Origin: JAITWN01 sp034002745
GTDB taxonomy: Bacteria > Pseudomonadota > Gammaproteobacteria > SZUA-140
Direction: 5' to 3'
Length of the DNA: 64,000 bases
Assembly: GCA_034002745.1 (NCBI GenBank)
Contig: JAVEZY010000007.1
Span: 1-64,000, forward strand
Position 1 is the stretch's first letter. Every line of letters begins with the position of its first letter. A program made the position numbers and the translations under genes. The notes under the pieces are model-generated. The model was given only the letters and a program-made list of their open reading frames with translations. It did not search any database and was not told where the DNA came from. Of the stretch, positions 15,014-23,134 are shown piece after piece.

Positions 15014-15625
15014 CTAGTGGATGTCGCAGGCTCGCGCCATATCGATGAGCTTGGGGAAGGATTCGGCCTTCATCTTCTCCATGATGCGGCTGCGATGCAC
15101 TTCGACCGTGCGATGACTGATGTTGAGTTTGAGACCGATTTCCTTGTTCGACATGCCCGACGCAAGCAGCGTCATCACTTCCTTCTCGCGAGGAGTGAGA
15201 CGACGCACGCGCTCCATCAGACTGGAACGGCGCTCATCCTCCAACAATCTCTTGGCATCTTCCACGAGGGCGAGGTTCACGCAGCGCAGCAGTTCCTCCC
15301 CGCTGATCGGCTTTTTCAGGAAATCGACCGCCCCCGCCTTGATCGCCTGCACCGCCTCCGGCACATCCGCCTCGCCGGTCAGGAAAATGATCGGCAGACG
15401 CATGCCTTTTTCCGCGAGCTTCGATTGCAGCGTCAACCCGTCCATGCCGGGCATACTGACATCGAGAATCACGCAACCAAGACCTACCGGGTGATAGCCG
15501 TGCAGGAACTGGTCCGCGGAGCGAAACGATTCGACGCGGAACTTCTCGGACTGAAGCAGAAGGGTGAGCGCTTCACAAACCATGGGATCGTCGTCGACGA
15601 GGAAGACCGTGGCTGGCTCGCTCAT
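15014..15625 (-). CDS. FixJ/NarL-type two-component response regulator
   Basis: A 203-residue regulator with a receiver domain (residues about 5-118) and a LuxR-type HTH (about 138-195). The acidic pocket is D11-D13, the phospho-acceptor is D55 in VILDVSMPGMDGL, the conserved Thr is in IIFLTGEAD and the Lys in VDFLKKP. The output domain reads LTPREKEVMTLLASGMSNKE, then IGLKLNISHRTVEVHRSRIM. The start MSEPATV at 15625 has AGGG upstream; an extension of ten codons to 15655 is possible. The FixJ subgroup regulates promoters on phosphorylation. The nearest kinase-like protein, encoded just upstream on the same strand, has a degenerate ATPase domain, so the phosphate source may be another kinase. 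Confidence 0.93.
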   Translation of the reverse strand: MSEPATVFLVDDDPMVCEALTLLLQSEKFRVESFRSADQFLHGYHPVGLGCVILDVSMPGMDGLTLQSKLAEKGMRLPIIFLTGEADVPEAVQAIKAGAVDFLKKPISGEELLRCVNLALVEDAKRLLEDERRSSLMERVRRLTPREKEVMTLLASGMSNKEIGLKLNISHRTVEVHRSRIMEKMKAESFPKLIDMARACDIH

Positions 15626-15786
15626 CGCCCTAGCTCTGTTATCGACCATGACCATAGGGACCGCCTCTCATTACCTGCACACCTGCAACATCCGCTCACA
15701 TTCCCGCATGCGGAAACGGAACGCCCCAAACGGTACGCCGCTCGAGCTCGGCGCCCATCAATCAAGGCGGGTGCCTCAACGGTTCG

Positions 15787-16584
15787 TCAAGACACCGCGG
15801 CGCGCGGAAGCGTCAACGCGCACATCGTATTGTCGCCGACGCGGCGCACCTCGAACTCCGCATCGAGGGCCTGCGCGCAGCGCCGCGCGGTGACCAGCGG
15901 CAGTCCATGCCATGGTCCATCGGCGACCGGCGACTCCTGCAGCGCCCCGGCCAACCGCACCGCATCCACCGCGCCACCGGTGCACCATACCTCGACGCGT
16001 ACGCGCGATCCGCGCCGACGACAGCCGATCAGCATCTGGCATACACCGTTCGCCATGGCCATGAAGTGAGCCACGAGCATCACCAGACAACGCTGCAGCA
16101 AGGCCGCATCGGACATCACGCAGGCGCCGCTGGCAGCGAACCGCAGCCGGATGGCCCGCTTCGTCGTCTGTTCGCGCAGTTCCTCATCGAGACCCTTGAG
16201 CAGAGAATCGAGCGCGACCGGATGCAACGAAGGCGAGAGTACTCCGGCATCGAGTCGGCATGCATCGAGAAAGCCATCGAGCAGCGTGCGCGTCGACCAG
16301 AGAGCCATATCCTGGCGATCAACCAGTGAACGCAGATCGGCATCGTTCGCGCGACGGCGCAGAATCTCGATCAGGATGGCGAGCGTCTGCAGCGGCTGCC
16401 GCATGTCATGCCCGGCCGCCCGGAAAAACAGCGCCTGTGCTCCGTCACGCAACGATGTCTGTCTCCGCTTGTGAAGGCGCGACACGCTGAGCGGATTCTG
16501 CTCCAGCCGCGAAAATGCCGGCCTTTCCAGTTCAAACCATCGAAGCCCTGGATGGCTGGTCTCTTTCCATAAGGAATTTAACAT
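15787..16584 (-). CDS. Histidine-kinase-like protein with degenerate ATPase domain
   Basis: A protein of about 265 residues starting at MLNSLWKETS (16584). The start is uncertain, since the frame is open to 16815 and no strong ribosome-binding site is seen. A DHp-type H-box is intact: AAGHDMRQPLQTLAILIEIL, with the histidine near residue 59. The C-terminal half aligns in order with HATPase_c, but key residues are lost. The N-box region reads LLQRCLVMLVAHFMAMANG without its asparagines, and the DxGxG (G1) position reads VEVWCTGGAVDA. There is no transmembrane or PAS sensor. It could be a pseudokinase, a phosphatase or a phosphotransfer partner for the FixJ-type regulator 161 bases downstream. 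The function is an inference. Confidence 0.72.
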   Translation of the reverse strand: MLNSLWKETSHPGLRWFELERPAFSRLEQNPLSVSRLHKRRQTSLRDGAQALFFRAAGHDMRQPLQTLAILIEILRRRANDADLRSLVDRQDMALWSTRTLLDGFLDACRLDAGVLSPSLHPVALDSLLKGLDEELREQTTKRAIRLRFAASGACVMSDAALLQRCLVMLVAHFMAMANGVCQMLIGCRRRGSRVRVEVWCTGGAVDAVRLAGALQESPVADGPWHGLPLVTARRCAQALDAEFEVRRVGDNTMCALTLPRAAVS

Positions 16585-16920
16585 AGCAAGACCCGCTGCT
16601 CGGCACCAGCAGAAACGGCCGCTGTAGGTAATCACACGTATGATGAACCCACCCGCTGCGAATGATGTTTCCCAGCCATGCCCGCGCTCGCACTCCGTGC
16701 GACAAGACGCTCGGCGGGCAATCGTAAGTGCTTGCTCTGATGGCATCCAACTTCCGGCGGACGATAATGGTCCACGGGAAAGCGCATTGAATCCTGGGGG
16801 TTGAAACCGGTGCAACCTGTGTTTACAGGAGGCAGGGGAGTCGTTTTTCCGCCCGCCGCGGAATGGTCATGGAACGCGGACATAATTCTCCGCAGACGCA
16901 AATCACGGAATGAGGATGCC
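16585..16920. other. Divergent spacer between kinase-like and PilZ genes
   Basis: These 336 bases hold no credible gene. They must contain the control regions for the two divergently transcribed genes, but I could not identify a clear -35/-10 pair. Confidence 0.5.
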
Positions 16921-17439
16921 ATGGGTAGACGATTGGACGACTGGATGATCGGGGCGCGAGAGTTTCATCGCTATGCGACCTTCGCACCCGAAGGAGAGAT
17001 ACGCAACCGGACCGCCGGTCCGGGGTTGCAGGGCTGGTTCCTTCCTGCACGGACATCGCGCCCCGGCAAGCGCAGCCTCGCGGTCGCGCGACCACGGCTG
17101 GACCCGGAGAATGGCCCGAAGCCCACCGAACGCCGAATGGAACATCGGGTCGGGAAGCGCTATCGCGCATTCCAGCTGGTAAGGCTGCTGCATGATGATG
17201 CGTGCGATGCCAGTGCGCTGCTCTACAACGTGAGCCGAAACGGCATGTTCGTCCTGACGCGACACCCGGACGTCGGTCCGAATCTGTGTGTCGACGTCGA
17301 TCTTCGCATGGCCAACGGGTCGCCGATACGGCTATCGACTCTGGTCATTCATCGTGCGGAGTATGGACTCGGCCTGATATTCCGGCATCTCGATCCGGTC
17401 GCGGCGGCGGCCGTGGAGGAGCTATGCAGTCGCCGCTGA
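16921..17439 (+). CDS. PilZ-domain protein with unassigned N-terminal region
   Basis: A 172-residue protein. The start at 16921 (MGRRLDDWMIG) has GAGG six bases upstream and is preferred over a frame opening at 16801. Residues 1-70 are unassigned. Residues about 70-170 resemble PilZ: RRMEHRVGKRYRAFQLVRLL, then LLYNVSRNGMFVLT, which fits the D/NxSxxG block, and ending LGLIFRHLDPVAAAAVEEL. The RxxxR element is present as RVGKR. Binding of c-di-GMP is therefore plausible. It is divergent from the kinase-like gene and is the second PilZ protein in 2.6 kb. Confidence 0.75.
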   Translation: MGRRLDDWMIGAREFHRYATFAPEGEIRNRTAGPGLQGWFLPARTSRPGKRSLAVARPRLDPENGPKPTERRMEHRVGKRYRAFQLVRLLHDDACDASALLYNVSRNGMFVLTRHPDVGPNLCVDVDLRMANGSPIRLSTLVIHRAEYGLGLIFRHLDPVAAAAVEELCSRR

Positions 17440-17670
17440 TCTGCAGCGGGCGTTGGCTGGCAAGGCGCTTCTGGCGGCCATGCTGCTCGCGCAGCCATGG
17501 CGCCGGCTGGGAGAATCGCGGACCGCGAAATCCGGACTCGGGCTGCCGCCATCTGCGCATCCTGGTCAAGCCCGGAAAGCCTTGAACCGGGGATCGATAC
17601 CCCGCCTGCAGTGTCTATGCTAGGCTTGGACCCAGGCGGCCGAACGGACCGCACGAGGCCCAACGAGTCG

Positions 17671-18294
17671 ATGCCCCGGATCTTTCCGACGATTTCCCAG
17701 GCAGGAACAGCGGCGCGTCCCGCATCGATACCGTGCTACGTCAGCGGCAAGGGGATGCATGCCACATCCACGACCTGGGACTTCAAGACGCTGGTGATCC
17801 AGGCCATGGAGTCGAGCGGCCTGGGCTACGATACCCGCTACCGCTACTATCAGCCGCGCTTTCCGCATCTCTCCGGCGAGGGGCTTGCCCGCCTGATCTG
17901 CGACCCGATCGAGTACTACGATGCGGACTGGCCGAAATGGCGCCAGGAGCATGCCACCGAGGCCGACGAAACGCGCCTGGTGACGCGTTTCATGCTGGAG
18001 CGGGACAATCGCTTTCGCGACGAGGCGCAGGTGGCGATCTACTGCTACGACGAAGCCGGATTCGGATCGGGCGTGAACACCATGCGCTTCCTGGCAGCGG
18101 GCAAGCGGGTGCTCGGATTCCACCACGAAGGCAGCCCCGGCTCGGGTCCGCTCAACCTGTCAAATGTGATGCAACTGGAAATCGACTATCCGGATCTGGT
18201 CACGCTCAACAGCTATCGTGACGCCAGGGACATTCCAGCCATGGTGATCGCCTGGCTGCTGGGGATTCAAGCAACCGATTCTCCGCTCGCCTGA
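17671..18294 (+). CDS. Hypothetical protein, possible nucleotide-processing Rossmann fold
   Basis: A hypothetical protein of 207 residues from the ATG at 17671 (MPRIFPTISQ, GAGG 12 bases upstream). The frame is open from 17497, so the start is uncertain. I do not recognise a named family. The N-terminal part (PCYVSGKGMHATSTTWDFKT) and the C-terminal part (AIYCYDEAGFGSGVNTMRFL then AAGKRVLGFHHEG) have the rhythm of nucleoside deoxyribosyltransferase/SLOG-type folds, in which an acidic residue precedes a Gly-rich turn and a helix, then GK and a strand. This is weak pattern similarity, not an assignment. The middle is rich in Tyr, Arg and Trp. It overlaps the convergent DUF6316-like gene by 28 bases. 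Confidence 0.55.
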   Translation: MPRIFPTISQAGTAARPASIPCYVSGKGMHATSTTWDFKTLVIQAMESSGLGYDTRYRYYQPRFPHLSGEGLARLICDPIEYYDADWPKWRQEHATEADETRLVTRFMLERDNRFRDEAQVAIYCYDEAGFGSGVNTMRFLAAGKRVLGFHHEGSPGSGPLNLSNVMQLEIDYPDLVTLNSYRDARDIPAMVIAWLLGIQATDSPLA

Positions 18295-18485
18295 TCTTCG
18301 CCACCCTCTTCATCGCGGCACTGGCGATGGAGGCGCTTGTGCCGCGCCAGATGCGCGACGGCATCCTCGCGGCGCATGAATGGACCCATCACCCCTTCGC
18401 GGGCTTCCACATACCACCCACCATCCTGCAAATAAAAACGGTTCAGGGCGCGTCGACGCCCCCGACCGGTCATCGGGTCACTCAT
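18267..18485 (-). CDS. Small DUF6316-like protein
   Basis: A 72-residue protein with a good GGAGA site ten bases before its ATG at 18485. The central part reads NRFYLQDGGWYVEAREGVMG then PFMRREDAVAHLARH. This matches a family of small gammaproteobacterial proteins of unknown function with the pattern F..dG.WYv.tREG..GPF..r.dA (DUF6316 as I recall it). No membrane segment or signal is visible, so it should be cytoplasmic. Its last codons overlap the end of the convergent hypothetical gene by 28 bases. Confidence 0.7.
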   Translation of the reverse strand: MSDPMTGRGRRRALNRFYLQDGGWYVEAREGVMGPFMRREDAVAHLARHKRLHRQCRDEEGGEDQASGESVA

Positions 18486-18541
18486 TTATCTCTCCAATGC
18501 TCTCGCTTCTGCGGCTCAGGGCGCTGCGACTGACGCGCGCC

Positions 18542-19801
18542 TCAGCATCCGTAGAGGTTTTCGGCACCCAGGAGAGAGAAATTCAGCTCGACGACGGAAG
18601 CGGTCCCACCGAGACGCAGCGTCTCGATCACGCGGTGGCTCGCGCCATCGACCACGGCGAGACTGTCCTCGCTCGGATTCGGTATGAAAATCAGCCTGGT
18701 AGCCCCGCCTTCCGTGAGGAACGCGATGGGCCGCCGACCGCAATCAGCCTCCCCGGTGACGATCTCGTCGACCAGGCGCAGCGCCGGGAAGGCGGTGGCG
18801 TCATATACCAGGACACGATCGATGATCAGGTTTTCACGCTGCACTCCCTTGCCGGTAGCAGCAGTGGTGACATACAGACGGGTGCCTTCGGCATTGAAGC
18901 GACAGGTACTCGGATAGACATCCTTGAGTTCCGCGCTTTCCACCAGCGTTCCGCTGGTCACATCCAGAAGCTGCAAGCGGCCAAGCACGTGCTCCGGATC
19001 ACGCTTGCGATCGGCGCCCTTGCCGACGATGAAACGTCCGTCGGGGGACAACAACAGGTTGCTGCAACCGGGAAATGCGATCCGGCTTTCCAGGCGGTCG
19101 GCAACCGGGTCGATGACGGCGATCGTACCGTAACCATTGTTCAGACCGTAGATACGTCGCGTGACGGGAGAATAGACCTGCCCATGCGGAAAGGCATTGT
19201 TCGGCACGCACAGCACGCCATCCTTCTCTCGCTCCGGCTCACACAGGTTGATGGCGCCGACGACCTGCAGATAGTCCCGGCTCGAGCCGGGATCGTTGGA
19301 GACCACCGAGACGGTGCCATCGAGCAGGTTGCTGACGTAGACACGTGCCGCCGCATCGCCCGGGAACGTGGGAACGTGATGTCCACGCCCGACACAGATC
19401 GTGTTCAGCACCCGCGGCAGGCCATTGCCGGCATCGGCCTCGACCACGGTCATGGAGGCGCCCTTGTCGCCGCAGCAGACGGGATCGTTGCCGGTCTCGT
19501 CGTCACCGTCGTTGGTATACCAGAAGCGCCGGGTACCGGGCTCCGGATAGGCGTAGAACGCCAGGGCATCGCGCGGCAGCGAATCCGCCGCGCCAACGGT
19601 CCGCGCGACGCGATCCAGCAGCAGCACGCGCCGATCGGAGGTGACGCCCAGATAGGCAGGCGCGGGCTCGCCACCTGGCGCCGCGTCCGGGACCGCATGC
19701 ACCCGCGTGCGTCCTGCTGCATGCTCCACGATGCGGACCGCCCCGCCATCCTTGTACTGCAAGTGACAGGCGAGGATCCAGTTATCGGGCTCGTTACGCA
19801 T
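18542..19801 (-). CDS. YncE-like beta-propeller protein
   Basis: A 419-residue protein beginning MRNEPDNWILACHL at 19801, with a strong GGAGGTGG site; the frame is open to 19933, but that extension lacks such a site. Repeated blade-like strands are visible, such as RVYVSNLLDGTVSVVSNDPG, GTIAVIDPVADRLESRIAFPG and LIFIPNPSEDSLAVVDGASH. This is the pattern of YVTN/YncE seven-bladed propellers. There is no export signal, although many relatives are periplasmic. There are several cysteines (including PVCCGDKG), which suggests metal or redox chemistry but proves nothing. No ligand can be named. Confidence 0.72.
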   Translation of the reverse strand: MRNEPDNWILACHLQYKDGGAVRIVEHAAGRTRVHAVPDAAPGGEPAPAYLGVTSDRRVLLLDRVARTVGAADSLPRDALAFYAYPEPGTRRFWYTNDGDDETGNDPVCCGDKGASMTVVEADAGNGLPRVLNTICVGRGHHVPTFPGDAAARVYVSNLLDGTVSVVSNDPGSSRDYLQVVGAINLCEPEREKDGVLCVPNNAFPHGQVYSPVTRRIYGLNNGYGTIAVIDPVADRLESRIAFPGCSNLLLSPDGRFIVGKGADRKRDPEHVLGRLQLLDVTSGTLVESAELKDVYPSTCRFNAEGTRLYVTTAATGKGVQRENLIIDRVLVYDATAFPALRLVDEIVTGEADCGRRPIAFLTEGGATRLIFIPNPSEDSLAVVDGASHRVIETLRLGGTASVVELNFSLLGAENLYGC

Positions 19802-19853
19802 CACAGCCACCTCCGGAAAAGATAAAAAACGGCGCGCGTGCAGTATAACGGGT

Positions 19854-21308
19854 TCAGCGAATCTTGTACCGCTCGCGGATGGCCTGCTCCTCGGCGGCAA
19901 CGCGATCGCGATCGAGGACGATGACATGCCCATTGTCCAGCTCGATCACGTGAAAGCGCCCCGTGACCGCCGCGAGCGCAGCGGGGACATCGCCGAGCCG
20001 CTCTATCACCCGTTCATTGACCCTCAAAACGCGCGTGTTCTCCTGGGTATTGTCATAGCCCTTGTTCAGGTCCGCCTCGAAGATCGTCGAAACGATCACC
20101 AGCTCGTGCGGAATATCACGCTCCTCGCCGCGCATCAGACCGATGTACCTGCGGATGTTGAACGGAACGTCCTTCTCCAGGTAACCCGGATCCACCACCC
20201 GGAAAAGCAGCCCGCCGAGCGTGAACCAGGGCGGCGGATCATCGTACTGCGGCTGCATCGGGATGACGTGGTAGTCCCGCTCGGTCAGCCGCGCGGAAAT
20301 CTCCATGGGAGCACCATTGCGCAGCACGCTGAACCGCACCGAGTCTCCGATCTGCCGGGTCGATATTTCGTAGGCGAGCCCGATCCGGCTGCTGTCCCGG
20401 AACGGAATGCGGCCGTCATTGAAGATCTGCCTGCCTTCGATCGTCATCAGGACATCATTGGGCAGGAGGTTGCCAGCTGCACTGTCGGTGGCGATCTTCG
20501 CCACGCGGACACCGCTCTGCCCCGGCGTCATGCCCAGGTATTCGCGCAGCGTCGGATTCTCCAGCGTCTGTATCTGGATGCCCAGATACGGGATGCCGTC
20601 CACGGCTCCGTCTTCGATGTCGGTCAGGAACTGGCGGATCACGGGCACCGGAATGAAATAGCCGATCGAGCCGGAGAAACGCTGCGTCGCCATGCCGAGG
20701 CACTCGCCGGTCCGGTCGGAGAACACCGGCCCGCCGGAATTGCCCGGATTGATCGCCGCATCGGTCTGCACCAGCAGGTTGTACTGGCGACTGTGCGCAT
20801 ACGGCATCACATCGATGCGCGACACGACGCCTTCGGTGAATGACACCTGGCGCCCGCCGACCGAATAACCGATGGTTACCACCGTTTCGCGCTGCTCGGG
20901 AAGGCTGCCGAAAGCGATCGGATGCATGCCGGGCGGCAGCGCGTCCTCATCGGCGGGCCGCACCAGCGCCAGATCGACCTGATGATTGACCGCGACGCGC
21001 TCCACCCGGATCCGGTCGGCGAGACCCGGAACCTCCATCTGGATGAAGGTCGCGTCCATCACGCAATGCGCATTGGTGAGAATGCCCTGCTCCACCAGAA
21101 ACCCGCTGCAGGTACGCCGGTCCGTCGGCTCCTTGCTCCATGGCTGACGCGCGCTCCATGGCTGATGGGTCACATAGAGCTTCACCACCGACGTGGTGAG
21201 TCCGGCGAGATTCACGTCCCGATCCGCCGCCACGCCGGGCGCAGCAGCGGTCGCCGCCAGCAACACCGCCGCCAGTCGAGACAGCATGCGCAGGCCGGGA
21301 CTATTCAT
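19854..21308 (-). CDS. Secreted trypsin-like serine protease with PDZ domain (Deg-like)
   Basis: A protein of about 484 residues. A signal peptide is visible at the start (MNSPGLRMLSRLAAVLLAAT then AAAPGVAAD). The trypsin-like catalytic triad is present: His in ILTNAHCV, Asp in VDLALVRP and Ser in AAINPGNSGGPVF. A PDZ domain follows (YLGIQIQTLENPTLREYLG, RVAKIATDSAAGNLLPNDVL), with a second C-terminal PDZ-like part. The overall plan resembles plant Deg9/Deg10-type proteases more than DegP, because a long C-terminal region follows the first PDZ. It should act in the periplasm on damaged or regulatory substrates. The start at 21308 lacks a clear ribosome-binding site; an internal ATG at 21287 is an alternative. 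Confidence 0.88.
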   Translation of the reverse strand: MNSPGLRMLSRLAAVLLAATAAAPGVAADRDVNLAGLTTSVVKLYVTHQPWSARQPWSKEPTDRRTCSGFLVEQGILTNAHCVMDATFIQMEVPGLADRIRVERVAVNHQVDLALVRPADEDALPPGMHPIAFGSLPEQRETVVTIGYSVGGRQVSFTEGVVSRIDVMPYAHSRQYNLLVQTDAAINPGNSGGPVFSDRTGECLGMATQRFSGSIGYFIPVPVIRQFLTDIEDGAVDGIPYLGIQIQTLENPTLREYLGMTPGQSGVRVAKIATDSAAGNLLPNDVLMTIEGRQIFNDGRIPFRDSSRIGLAYEISTRQIGDSVRFSVLRNGAPMEISARLTERDYHVIPMQPQYDDPPPWFTLGGLLFRVVDPGYLEKDVPFNIRRYIGLMRGEERDIPHELVIVSTIFEADLNKGYDNTQENTRVLRVNERVIERLGDVPAALAAVTGRFHVIELDNGHVIVLDRDRVAAEEQAIRERYKIR

Positions 21309-21417
21309 GGTCGGAAAAGAGAGGACAGAGAAAAGATGAACGATGAAAGATGAAAGTGTGAAGCAAGCCTGGCGCTCGTGATTCTCATCGTCCGCTTTCA
21401 GCTCCGCTTTGCGCTTT

Positions 21418-21873
21418 TCACTTTCTTTCCTCGGCCCTGTGCCGGGCGAGGATGAAGGCGGAATGCGGCACATGCAGCAGGTCGGCGATCTTCCTCACCA
21501 GATGCTCTTCGTGATGGTCCTTGCACGAGTCGGAATAGGCGACACGCCACAACAGTTCCACGATGTGGATCTTGCGCTCCATCGGATACGCCTTGTCGAC
21601 GAGGTGGGTGAACTGGAACAGCGATGACGCCTGCTTCACTTCCAGCTCTGCAAGCCGTACCAGTTCGGCTGCCTCCCCCGTACCGAGCGCGAACACCTCC
21701 CGCAGCGCGGCATCCACCGCCTGGCGCTCCGCTTCCGTGACCTGACGATCGGCACGGGTCATTTCGATGAGCAATGCCGCCGTGGCCAGACGTGTGCGCT
21801 GCTCCACATCGGGCTGCGTGGCCTTGTCATCGGCCAGATGAGAGCGGAAGAAATCCCGGATCGCGCGCAGCAT
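21418..21873 (-). CDS. TerB-like protein
   Basis: A 151-residue all-helical protein resembling the TerB domain, a metal-binding module first seen in tellurite-resistance clusters. Typical features are LATAALLIEMTRADRQVTEA (helix followed by an acidic D/E run) and HIVELLWRVAYSDSCKDHHE, with the E..LVRKIADLL ending. There are no other ter genes here, so a role in tellurite resistance should not be inferred. It starts 3 bases after the dnaQ stop, which suggests that they are in one operon. The protein has no signal peptide. Confidence 0.83.
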   Translation of the reverse strand: MLRAIRDFFRSHLADDKATQPDVEQRTRLATAALLIEMTRADRQVTEAERQAVDAALREVFALGTGEAAELVRLAELEVKQASSLFQFTHLVDKAYPMERKIHIVELLWRVAYSDSCKDHHEEHLVRKIADLLHVPHSAFILARHRAEERK

Positions 21874-21876
21874 GGC

Positions 21877-22590
21877 TCAATCGAGTCCGAGCCTTGTCCA
21901 CAGGGACGGCCCGCCACTCTGGCGCTCGATCGCGTCCAGGCGCGCGCGATGGGCGGCCCGCTCCTCCTCGTCCGCACGCAGCACCGGCAACCGCGGGCGT
22001 GCGGCTGGAAGCCGGCGCACCGCGGCGATCTGGCCCGGCGCACCGCCATCGCGCTCCAGCAGGAGATTGCTCTGCCCGCCGGTCATGGCCAGATACACAT
22101 CGGCCAGGATCTCGGCGTCCAGCAAGGCGCCATGCAGGGTGCGCTGCGAGTTGTCTATGTCATAGCGGCGGCACAGGGCATCCAGGGAGTTCTTCTGCCC
22201 CGGATGGAGGTTGCGCGCCATGGTCAGGGTGTCGATCACGGCGCAGCCGCCGCCGAAGCGGTCTGCAGGCATGCCCAGGAGAGTTACTTCGTGCCGGAGG
22301 AAGGCGAGATCGAAGGGCGCATTGTGGATGATCAACTCGCCATCGCCAAGAAAGGCGAGGAATTCGTCGACAATGGCGCCGAACCTCGGCTTGTCGCGCA
22401 GGAACTCGGCGGTGATGCCGTGGACCTCGATCGCCCCTTCATCGATGTCGCGATCCGGTTGCAGGTACTGATGGAATCGGTTGCCGGTGATACGTCGGTC
22501 GAGGATCTCGACGCAACCGATTTCGATGATCCGATGGCCCTGGGCGGGTTCGAGACCCGTTGTTTCAGTGTCGAGAACGATCTGGCGCAT
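21877..22590 (-). CDS. dnaQ: DNA polymerase III epsilon subunit (proofreading exonuclease)
   Basis: A 237-residue protein starting at 22590 (MRQIVLDTETTG). All DnaQ exonuclease motifs are present: ExoI DTETTG, ExoII HNAPFDLAFL and ExoIII HGALLDAEILADVY, which is the H-x4-D type. LHPGQKNSLDALCRRYDID is the segment between II and III. The C-terminal tail should bind the alpha subunit. It corrects polymerase errors in replication. It is the last of the rnhA-dnaQ pair and is followed by the TerB-like gene. Confidence 0.96.
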   Translation of the reverse strand: MRQIVLDTETTGLEPAQGHRIIEIGCVEILDRRITGNRFHQYLQPDRDIDEGAIEVHGITAEFLRDKPRFGAIVDEFLAFLGDGELIIHNAPFDLAFLRHEVTLLGMPADRFGGGCAVIDTLTMARNLHPGQKNSLDALCRRYDIDNSQRTLHGALLDAEILADVYLAMTGGQSNLLLERDGGAPGQIAAVRRLPAARPRLPVLRADEEERAAHRARLDAIERQSGGPSLWTRLGLD

Positions 22591-22645
22591 GGGACGAAGA
22601 TACCCGATTGGCGCGCACCCGGACAAGGCGACGCGCGAACGCGGC

Positions 22646-23122
22646 TCAGGCATCGCGCCTGCGCACGCGATCGGCGAGTTCATCGATGGCGCGCACGGCA
22701 AGCCTGTCCACCAGTTCGTTTTCCGGATGACCGTTGTGCCCCCTCACCCAGTGCCATTCGACCTTATGGCGCTGCGCGGCGGCGTCGAGACGCTGCCACA
22801 GGTCGACGTTCTTCACCGGCTGCCTCGACGCGGTCTTCCAACCGCGCTTCTTCCATCCCGGCAGCCATTCCGCGATCCCCTTCTTCACGTACTCGGAATC
22901 GGTGGTCAGGCTGACCGCGCAGGAGCGGGTGAGCGATTCGAGCGCCATGATGGCCGCCATCAGCTCCATGCGATTGTTGGTGGTCATCGGTTCGGCGCCG
23001 TGCAGCGTCCGCTCCTTGCCCTTGTAGCGCAGCAGTGCGGCCCAGCCGCCGGGGCCGGGATTGCCCCGGCACGCGCCATCGGTAAAGACTTCCACCCGGG
23101 ATACGGAGGACGATCCGGACAT
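22646..23122 (-). CDS. rnhA: Ribonuclease HI
   Basis: A 158-residue enzyme that removes RNA from RNA:DNA hybrids. The catalytic acid residues are in place: Asp in VFTDGACRGNPGPGGW, Glu in NNRMELMA, Asp in LTTDSEYV and Asp in NELVDRLA. The basic handle (KKRGWKTASRQPVKNVDLW) and the catalytic-loop histidine (VRGHNGHPEN) are also seen. The length equals the E. coli protein. It lies between the methyltransferase (12 bases) and dnaQ (55 bases), the conserved gammaproteobacterial order. Confidence 0.97.
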   Translation of the reverse strand: MSGSSSVSRVEVFTDGACRGNPGPGGWAALLRYKGKERTLHGAEPMTTNNRMELMAAIMALESLTRSCAVSLTTDSEYVKKGIAEWLPGWKKRGWKTASRQPVKNVDLWQRLDAAAQRHKVEWHWVRGHNGHPENELVDRLAVRAIDELADRVRRRDA

Positions 23123-23134
23123 GCGTTGTTCTCT

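Noticed and set aside
16801..16920. Longer start for the PilZ protein
   Set aside because: The start at 16921 has a GAGG site, and the extra 40 codons have no PilZ or signal-peptide features.
18380..19825. 481-codon plus-strand frame opposite the propeller gene
   Set aside because: The minus-strand gene has a strong GGAGG site and a recognisable family pattern.
21418..21873. Tellurite-resistance locus
   Set aside because: Only a TerB-like protein is present; no TerC, TerD, TerZ or TelA.
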